Both the position numbers and the translations under genes were made by a program. DNA of 64,000 bases from Deltaproteobacteria bacterium (GTDB lineage Bacteria; Desulfobacterota; Desulfarculia; Adiutricales; Adiutricaceae). The notes under the pieces were generated by a model. The model was not told where the DNA came from and did not search any database. It saw only the letters and a list, made by a program, of their open reading frames with translations. Shown in pieces: positions 57,219 through 64,000 of the stretch (positions within the stretch are counted from its first letter, which is position 1; every line of letters starts with the position of its first letter). The stretch spans positions 1 through 64,000 of the forward strand of contig JAISMF010000093.1 in NCBI GenBank assembly GCA_031276865.1, written 5' to 3'.

Positions 57219-57990
57219 GCGGCCCTCCCGCGAAAGCCGAGAAAAAAAGCGGCCCGTCTTTTTTTCTTGCAATCCGCCTTCTTTTAGTGTAAGTAGTTAG
57301 CTATCCGCCTCTAAAGCGCCGGCGCCCCGAGCGGCCCCGACCATGCGGGCCGGACCCCGGAGGGTTCCGCTTTCGGGAAACTCTTTTTTTTAACCACGTT
57401 TTCAACCACGTTTTTCAGCCGCGCTTTCAAACGGACCCTCGCCGCCTCTTTTCACCGCGGACAAAAAAAACCGACCGCTTTTAAATCTTTCCCCCCCCCG
57501 ACGGAAAAAAACCTAGTTTTTCCTTCCGCTTTCATACCCGCGGGCCGCGGTCAAACCGGCGATCATCGAATATTCGGACTTATGGCCTCTTCCGCCTCAA
57601 AGAGCTCCTCAAGGCTTGCCATCGCCGGCTTCAATCCCAGCGGAACCCACAGCGCCTTCGGAATTTCAACCCCTCCGCCGCCCGCTCCTTCGAGCGGGAG
57701 CGGATTTTTTTCGTCCTCTTTCCGGCCGGAAGGGTCCTTCCGCCGGCCGTTTTCACGGTTGCTGAATGTTTTCCCGCCTTCGGTTTGCCGCGAAGGGAAG
57801 GCGTCCGGCTGAACGTTCTCCGGCGCCGGCCTTCTTTTCACCCGGAACGGAAACGTTCCGGAAGGGATCCGGAAAGACCCCGGAGGGGTCTTAACTTTTC
57901 ACCTGGGTTCGCGTTTCCGCTTCGAAGCTGAATCTGAACCTTTTTCCACCCCCGACCGCTCGTCAGGGATTTTTCTCGGGTTAATTCAAT

Positions 57991-58284
57991 ATGAAAACAA
58001 CGATTTATGTCGGCAATCTTCCTTTCACCTCAACTCAGGCCGAAATCAGCGATCTTTTCGGCAAGTACGGAACCGTGAACTCGGTCAACGTCATCAGCGA
58101 CAAGGAAACCGGACGCCCCAGGGGCTTCGCCTTCGTGGAGATGGCGGATCCCGACGCCGCCGTCAAAGCCATCGAATCCTTGAACGGCACCGATCTGGGG
58201 GGCCGCTCCCTCAGGGTGAACGAGGCCAGGAACCGCGAGGACCGCGGAGGCGGCGGCCGCGGAGGCTCCCACTACCGCGACTAG
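57991..58284 (+). CDS. RRM-domain RNA-binding protein, glycine-rich tail
   Basis: TIYVGNLPFTSTQAEISDLFGKYGTVNSVNVISDKETGRPRGFAFVEM..GGGGRGGSHYRD. Confidence 0.96.
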   Translation: MKTTIYVGNLPFTSTQAEISDLFGKYGTVNSVNVISDKETGRPRGFAFVEMADPDAAVKAIESLNGTDLGGRSLRVNEARNREDRGGGGRGGSHYRD

Positions 58285-59429
58285 CGTCATACCGGAAAAA
58301 CGGAACTTCAGCCTTAAGGTTTCGGGAAATCCGGCGGCGCCGGATATCCCGAAGCCTCTTTTTCAACCGTCTCCGGCGGCCGGGCCGCCCTTTTCGCTCC
58401 GGCGGAGGGGCTTTCCTCTTCCGGCTCCCGTTTTTCGGACGCGCCGAAAAAGCCTGGATAAGCCTCCGCCGGTAAACCGCGCCCCCCCTCCTCGCCGGAT
58501 CGGGGCCCTCGCCGCTTCCTTTCAGCCACCAGCCCGCCCGGACTCCCCTCCGTCGCGGGCCTTCTTTTTTCGCGGCCCCTAAACGCTCTTGGCCGGACTC
58601 CATCCCTCCGGCGGCTCCAAGAGGCGCCTTTTCCGGCGCCCCTCTCCCGCAAAAAATCGTCCGGCTGAAAATCCCCCCGCCCGCCCCCCCGAAAACGGGC
58701 CTTCCCCCTCGAAAAGCCGTTCCCTACGGACCATTCCGGATTTTTCCCTCGAAAAGCCCCTCCCGGGATCCCTCCAATGGCCGAAAAACCGCGCCTTCAC
58801 GCCCAGGAAGCGCTCCAAGCGCCGGAAAAGGCGCCAGGCGTTCCCCTGGAGCCGTCCGGACCCGCTTTTTACGGATTTGACGCTCGCCCCGGAACCCTTC
58901 CGCGCTTTCACGTTCGCGAAACAACCGAAATTTTACGATTTTTTGGCGCGCGCGCCGTATTTTTCACATATTTTTTAAGGATTTGTTAAAAAGATTTCAA
59001 TTCCGGACTTTTTTTTCGCCGGGGCGTCAAGGGTTTGAAAAACAAAAACCGCGGGGCTTTGATGAACAACCAGCCGTCAAGCGATCCGGAATCCGTCCTT
59101 TTTTAAAGCGGATTTCTCCTTTCGGTTTCGAAACGGGTTGGAAAATTTTTTCATCCCGGGGCGCGGCCAAAAAAAAATTCCGTCAAAAAATTTCCTTTCG
59201 TGTTTTCCGGCGAAGCGTCTCTCGAGGCCGCGTCGACTTCGCGGCGAATTTCGCTTCGCCGCCCGGGGGCGCCTCGTCTTCCCCGACTTTTCCCGCCGGA
59301 GACGCGTCGGCGGCTTCCGTTTTTTTCTTCGGCCGACCGCGAGACTAAAGCTTCGACGGACGGCGACAGGCCCCCAAGTCGATTATTATTCAGCCGTCTC
59401 ATGCGAAGGAATAAATATAAAAATTTTTT

Positions 59430-59539
59430 CCCGGAAAGTAGTTCGTTTTAAATTCTAAAAAGGCCGGGCTTTTAGGTGAGGAGCTACTTTCCCGGATAAA
59501 TATTTCCGGTCGTCAAACCGGATCCCGGGGGGAAATATT
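59430..59539. other. Two adjacent long stem-loops in intergenic region
   Basis: CCCGGAAAGTAGTTC (59430-59444)/GAGCTACTTTCCCGG (59481-59495); AATATTTCC (59499-59507)/GGAAATATT (59531-59539). Confidence 0.55.
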
Positions 59540-60142
59540 GAACGCCGGGTTAAAAATTTGTAAAATAATTTACTTTCTTGAAAAACTTCCGGGCGTTTTT
59601 TTTCGCCGCCGCCGGATCCGGACGACGCCCGTTCTTTCCGTAAGGGATGAAATAACTTTCGCCGAATACGGAAAGCCCGCCGAAAAATTTTACCGAAGCT
59701 TTGGCGCCCGGCGCGTTCGGATTGTCGCACCGCGTTCGGCGTATCGCCGCGGCGAGGAGAAAATTTCGCCGCGGCCCCCGGCGAAAGCCCTCGAACCCGG
59801 AAAAAACACCCCCCCGTTTCGGACGCCCCGGCGCCGGAAAAACGCTTTGACCCGGGGAACCCGGTCGCTCCCTTCGGGGGACGCGGGAACCGGTGTTTTA
59901 AAAATAACTCTAGTTTTATAATTTATTTGATTTCAAACTAAATTAGATTTAATAAACATTTTTTCTTATCTTTTACCTGATTTTTGTTGAAAAAATTTGC
60001 CTCCCCCTCCAAAGTGGGATACTATATGGCTCACAATTCGGGGACGAGGCCTTTCATCCCGTTTTCAGGCCCCCCGCCGGAACCCGGCCCCGAGCGGCCT
60101 CCGGGCGCGGAATCCCCCTGAAATTAAAACGCGAGGCGGTTA

Positions 60143-60643
60143 ATGTCTGAAGCAACCCAAAAAGCTGAACCGGTAAACACCCCGAACACGGAAAACGACG
60201 GCAAGTACCTCACCTTCCAGCTGGCGGGGGAGGGTTACGGAATAGGCATCCTCAAGGTGAGGGAGATCATCGGCATGCTCCCGGTGACCCCCGTCCCCCA
60301 GACCCCCCACTTTCTCAAAGGGGTGATAAACCTCCGGGGCCAGGTCATCCCGGTGGTGGATCTGCGCTTGAAGTTCAACCTCCCCGAGGAGGAGTACACC
60401 GAGCGCACCAGCATCATCGTGGTGGAGGTCAAGGGCCTGGCCGGAAACATCCCCATAGGCATAGTGGTGGACACCGTCTCCGAGGTGATAAACATCCAGG
60501 CCCACGAGATCGAGCCCGCCCCGGCCTTCGGCTCCACCATAGACATGAACTTCATCCTAGGCATGGCCAAGACCGCGGACGGGGTGAAGATCCTCCTCAA
60601 TATCGATCTGGTCCTCTCCGCCGAGGAGCTGGGCGCCATGTGA
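60143..60643 (+). CDS. cheW: Chemotaxis coupling protein CheW
   Basis: KYLTFQLAGEGYGIGILKVREIIGMLPVTPVPQTPHFLKGVINLRGQVIPVVDLRLKF. Confidence 0.96.
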   Translation: MSEATQKAEPVNTPNTENDGKYLTFQLAGEGYGIGILKVREIIGMLPVTPVPQTPHFLKGVINLRGQVIPVVDLRLKFNLPEEEYTERTSIIVVEVKGLAGNIPIGIVVDTVSEVINIQAHEIEPAPAFGSTIDMNFILGMAKTADGVKILLNIDLVLSAEELGAM

Positions 60644-60878
60644 CGGCGCGGATTTTTTTAAGCTCCCGCTGGTTTTTTAAAATGTTTTGTTAATTTTCCT
60701 AAATCTCCTCTTAATTTAAATAAAATCAATTTAATTTTACAAACATACCGGCGTTTATTCTAAATTCGGCCCGGCCCGCCGGACGCGCTCCGGCCGTCCA
60801 GCGGGAATTTCCCCGCCGGTCTTTCTTTTCCGCCCCGCCAGCCCCGGGCCCGTCCGGGTCCGGCCCGTAGGAGATCCC

Positions 60879-61637
60879 ATGCGGCCCCGCGTCAACCATC
60901 GTTTCCGCCCCCGGCGAAGCTCGGCGGCCACCGCCCTCCTGGCGGCGCTCTTCTTAGTCTTCGCTCCGGCCTGCGCCCCCCAGTACCGCTACAAGCCCAT
61001 ACCCGTGAAGGCCTTGGAGGATTACCCGGGAAAGGCCTCCGCCGACGGGGTGACGGTGGGAGCCGAGGCCTTCTACGATTCCGCCCGCCTGGCCGAGCTC
61101 TTCGGCTTCGATCTGAAAAAGGCCGGAGTGGTGCCGGTGCAGATCAAGATCCGCAACTCCGGAACCAAGACCGTGACGGTGGAGCCGGGCTCCACCCTCA
61201 CCGACGCGAAAGGGCTCACCTGGGAGGTGCTGCCCTCTTCGGTCGTATTCCAGCGCATAGACGAGTACACCTCCGGCGGCCTGTCCATGGGCCAAGGCGC
61301 TAAAAGGACCCTGCTCTGGGGTCTGGCCGGCGCCGTGGTGGGCGCCGCCGTGGGCGTCGCCACGGGCACCAGCGTGGGCGAGGGCGCCGGCAAGGGGGCC
61401 GCGGTGGGTGGCGCCATGGGCGCCTCCACGGCCATCCTCGGCATGGGTCCGGAGGAGGACACCTCCGGAGACGTGGTGCGGGACTTCTCGTCCCGGTCCA
61501 TCGATCACGCCTCCATCGCCCCCGGGGAGGAGGCCAGCGGATTTTTGTACTTTCCGGCGGAAAGCGCGGCCCCCGAAAACCTGCGGCTGAACCTGGCCGG
61601 AGACGGTCCGGCCCGGACGCTGCAGATTGCCTTCTGA
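60879..61637 (+). CDS. Putative lipoprotein with glycine-zipper segment
   Basis: Lipobox-like FAPACAP; 'LLWGLAGAVVGAAVGVATGTSVGEGAGKGAAVGGAMGAS'. Confidence 0.75.
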   Translation: MRPRVNHRFRPRRSSAATALLAALFLVFAPACAPQYRYKPIPVKALEDYPGKASADGVTVGAEAFYDSARLAELFGFDLKKAGVVPVQIKIRNSGTKTVTVEPGSTLTDAKGLTWEVLPSSVVFQRIDEYTSGGLSMGQGAKRTLLWGLAGAVVGAAVGVATGTSVGEGAGKGAAVGGAMGASTAILGMGPEEDTSGDVVRDFSSRSIDHASIAPGEEASGFLYFPAESAAPENLRLNLAGDGPARTLQIAF

Positions 61638-62481
61638 CCTAGGACGGGGCCCGGAGGCCGGCAAACTTAAAAACTCCCCGGTCTTCTCCAACATCTGGGG
61701 AAGAACGGGGCGTTTTTTTATCAAGCTCGTCATCCGCCGCCTGAACCAGACGGCCTGGATCGGGCGGGTTTTAATCCTGGCCTTTCGGGATCTAAGGGGA
61801 AACGCCAACCGCCGGAGGCTCGTCTGGTCGCAGATCCTCCTCCAGATAGCCAGAACCTTTCAAACCGCGATCTACCCGGTGATCCTTCTGGGCTTCCTCA
61901 CCGGCGTGCTCTGGACCGTCATCTGGTACGCCCTTTTACGCAACATCGGCGGGGTGGAGTCCTTCGTTAGCGTCCTTGTGACCGTGCAGTTCCAGGAGGT
62001 TTCCCCCTTCCTCACCTTCATGGTGGCCCTGGCCGCCTACATGGGGCCCATGATCCTGGAGATCATCCTCATGAAGACCAACGGCCAGTTCGACAATTTG
62101 ATCATGATGGGCATCCCCCCCGCCCACGTGGTGGCCTGGCCTAGGGTGATCGGGCCGGTTTTGGCCTTTCCCCTGCTTCTCGTGGTCACCAACGTCTGCG
62201 TTTTAACCGGCGCCCTCATCGGCTCCTGGTTCGCCGTGCGGGCGCCGGTCACGGACTTCGTCTACGAGATTTATTTGAAGATCAAGGTCTTCAAGCTTTT
62301 CAAGCTCTTGCTGCAGGGGGTCCTTATGGCCTTCACCATGGGCTTCTTCTCCCTCTACAGCGCCTGGACCTACGACTCCAGGGATCTCTCTTTGGCGCCG
62401 CGGGCTTTACGACGGGGCATCATAGAGGCCGCGGTCGTCTCCGCCCTGGTGGGCGTCCTGGTGACGGTTTTCTATGCCTGA
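61627..62481 (+). CDS. mlaE: MlaE-type ABC transporter permease
   Basis: FQTAIYPVILLGFLTGVLWTVIWYALL..MGPMILEIILMKTNGQFDNLIMMGIPPAHVVAWPRVIGPVLAFPLL; start codon uncertain. Confidence 0.82.
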   Translation: MPSDLGRGPEAGKLKNSPVFSNIWGRTGRFFIKLVIRRLNQTAWIGRVLILAFRDLRGNANRRRLVWSQILLQIARTFQTAIYPVILLGFLTGVLWTVIWYALLRNIGGVESFVSVLVTVQFQEVSPFLTFMVALAAYMGPMILEIILMKTNGQFDNLIMMGIPPAHVVAWPRVIGPVLAFPLLLVVTNVCVLTGALIGSWFAVRAPVTDFVYEIYLKIKVFKLFKLLLQGVLMAFTMGFFSLYSAWTYDSRDLSLAPRALRRGIIEAAVVSALVGVLVTVFYA

Positions 62482-63190
62482 AACGCCTTCGGAAAAGGAA
62501 AGCCCGCCGGACTTTCCCCGAAACAAGCCCCGGCCGCCCGTGCTCGCGCTGGAAAACATCAAGGTCCCGGACGAGGGAGGCCTGGTCTACGGCCCTTTGA
62601 ACCTCTCATTGGATCCGGGGGAAAAGGTCCTCGTCCGCACGGACAACACCAGCGTGGTCGCGGCCCTCATCCGGGTGATCCTCGCGACCCGCGGCCCCCT
62701 CGAGGGCCGGGTCTTTTTCCAGAATAAAAGGATGGAGACGCGCCTGGACACCCTGGAGCGCGCCGGACTGTACAAAAAAATAGGCCTGGTCTGCGATTTC
62801 CTGGGCCTCATCGCGCGCCTCACCGTCCATGACAACATCCTGGCCTACTATCTCTACCACAGCCCGGAAAACCCCAGGGAGCTGGAGCGGCGGACCCGGG
62901 ATCTTCTCCACGGCTTGGGTTTTTCCCAATCCCTCATGGACGCCTCCTTCGCCTCGCTGCACAAGGTGCAGAAGAACCTGGCCTCGCTCGCGCTGACCCT
63001 CGCGAAGGAGCCGCCCCTCATGCTTTTGGAACGCCCGAAATACCGCCTGGGGCGTTTCTTCCCCCGCTCCTGGGAGAGGATCCTCGAGTGCTCCGCCGCC
63101 AGCGGCGGCGCCATCCTGGCTCTGGCCCTGCAGTCGGAAGACTACCAGGATCTGGGTTTCGACAAGACGATCGATCTTTTAGGCGGCTGA
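62474..63190 (+). CDS. MlaF-like ABC ATPase-fold protein with degenerate catalytic motifs
   Basis: Position between mlaE and mlaD; GEKVLVRTDNTSVVAALIRVILA in place of Walker A; ASLHKVQKNLASLALTLAKEPPLMLLERP in place of signature/Walker B. Confidence 0.8.
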   Translation: MPETPSEKESPPDFPRNKPRPPVLALENIKVPDEGGLVYGPLNLSLDPGEKVLVRTDNTSVVAALIRVILATRGPLEGRVFFQNKRMETRLDTLERAGLYKKIGLVCDFLGLIARLTVHDNILAYYLYHSPENPRELERRTRDLLHGLGFSQSLMDASFASLHKVQKNLASLALTLAKEPPLMLLERPKYRLGRFFPRSWERILECSAASGGAILALALQSEDYQDLGFDKTIDLLGG

Positions 63191-63236
63191 AAAGGAAAAG
63201 CCCCGGCCTTTTTCCAAGGCGGGGCGGGAGGCTCAC

Positions 63237-64000
63237 ATGAAAGGAGACGAGGATATCGGAGCGACCGGAAAAGATCGCCTAGGGGATTTCGGGGAAAACG
63301 AAGCCGCCAAAGGGGGCGGATTTCCGGATGACGATCCTTTCGGAGCGGAGGCGCCGAAAAGACCAGAGACGAAGTCCCGCGCCTCCTCTCCGGAACGGAC
63401 GGAAAGCGCCTCCGGCCCGGGGGCGGGCGCCGAGGGCCGCGGGGGCGAACCCGTCCCGGAGGCCTATTCCGCCCTGGAGCGCTTCACCGGCATCATCCTC
63501 TTCGTGGTCTTCACCATCCTGATTTTAAGCGCCATCATCATCGGGGCGGGCCGCGACTTTTTGCGCAGCTACGACAGCTTCTTCGTGATCTTCCAAGAGG
63601 GCTACGGCCTCCTCCCCGGAGTCAAGGTGCGCTTCAAGGGCATCGACATAGGCTCGGTCACCCGGGTGGATCTCATGGACAACAACAAGATCCGCATGGA
63701 GCTTAGAGTGCTTTCCGAGTACAGCTCCCGGGTGAAGGGCGACTCCCTGGCCACCATCAAAAGCCCCACCATCATCGGTTCCGAATACATAGAGATCCAG
63801 ACGGGCTCCGCGGAGAGCCTCCCCATACCCCCGGGAGGACAGATTCCGGCGACCGATCCCAAAACGGTGGATCAGGTGTTGAACGCCTTGCAGTGGGAGG
63901 ACAAATTGAACCAGTTCAACCAGATCCTGGCCGACTTAAACTCCCTCACCTTCCAGCTGCAGGATAAAAACGGACCCATCATAGGAACCTTCGCCAATCT
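63237..64000 (+). CDS. mlaD: MlaD/MCE-domain protein, truncated by window end
   Basis: Read by eye from ATG 63237: ..FIVFQEGYGLLPGVKVRFKGIDIGSVTRVDL..SPTIIGSEYIEIQTG.. MCE domain; no stop before 64000. Confidence 0.88.
   Translation, partial: MKGDEDIGATGKDRLGDFGENEAAKGGGFPDDDPFGAEAPKRPETKSRASSPERTESASGPGAGAEGRGGEPVPEAYSALERFTGIILFVVFTILILSAIIIGAGRDFLRSYDSFFVIFQEGYGLLPGVKVRFKGIDIGSVTRVDLMDNNKIRMELRVLSEYSSRVKGDSLATIKSPTIIGSEYIEIQTGSAESLPIPPGGQIPATDPKTVDQVLNALQWEDKLNQFNQILADLNSLTFQLQDKNGPIIGTFAN

Noticed and set aside
58211-59921. Multiple 70-130-aa Arg/Pro-rich ORFs between the RRM gene and cheW
   Set aside because: Overlapping on both strands with no RBS or recognisable domain; likely random ORFs in GC-rich noncoding DNA.

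Overview
High-GC Gram-negative bacterial chromosome segment, possibly a Desulfobacterota/deltaproteobacterial-type genome (inference from gene content; no 16S present). Most of the window is core chromosome: prepilin peptidase, CheY, two tandem Skp/OmpH genes, an lpxD-fabZ-lpxA-lpxI-lpxB-msbA lipid A operon, an RNB exoribonuclease, DUF4416-YicC-DUF370-gmk-rlmB, a BI-1 protein, ruvX-mltG, lptF-lptG, an ABC importer plus azlCD, flgB-flgC-fliE, dtd, rfbC, a GGDEF protein, a PilZ protein, a minor-pilin operon, a 751-aa helical-repeat protein, rpe, hisH-hisF, an RRM protein, cheW, and an MlaE/MlaF-like/MlaD locus that runs off the right edge. No tRNA, rRNA or CRISPR array was recognised. The left end (about 1-2530) is AT-richer and looks acquired. 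The most unusual content is in long intergenic regions and a few odd proteins: (i) an orphan sigma-54 promoter at 42036-42051, preceded by 10-bp-phased CGGTCCG boxes and followed by strong hairpins with no ORF; (ii) a 20-bp-period AT-rich tandem array upstream of lptF; (iii) an intact MlaF-position protein that has lost all ABC ATPase motifs; (iv) about 93-bp elements with conserved inverted ends and variable cores at 2306-2922; (v) a decayed tandem duplication of the 3' end of a pilX-like gene; (vi) 11-bp and purine-only repeat tracts. All calls come from reading the sequence and the supplied ORFs; no searches were run.
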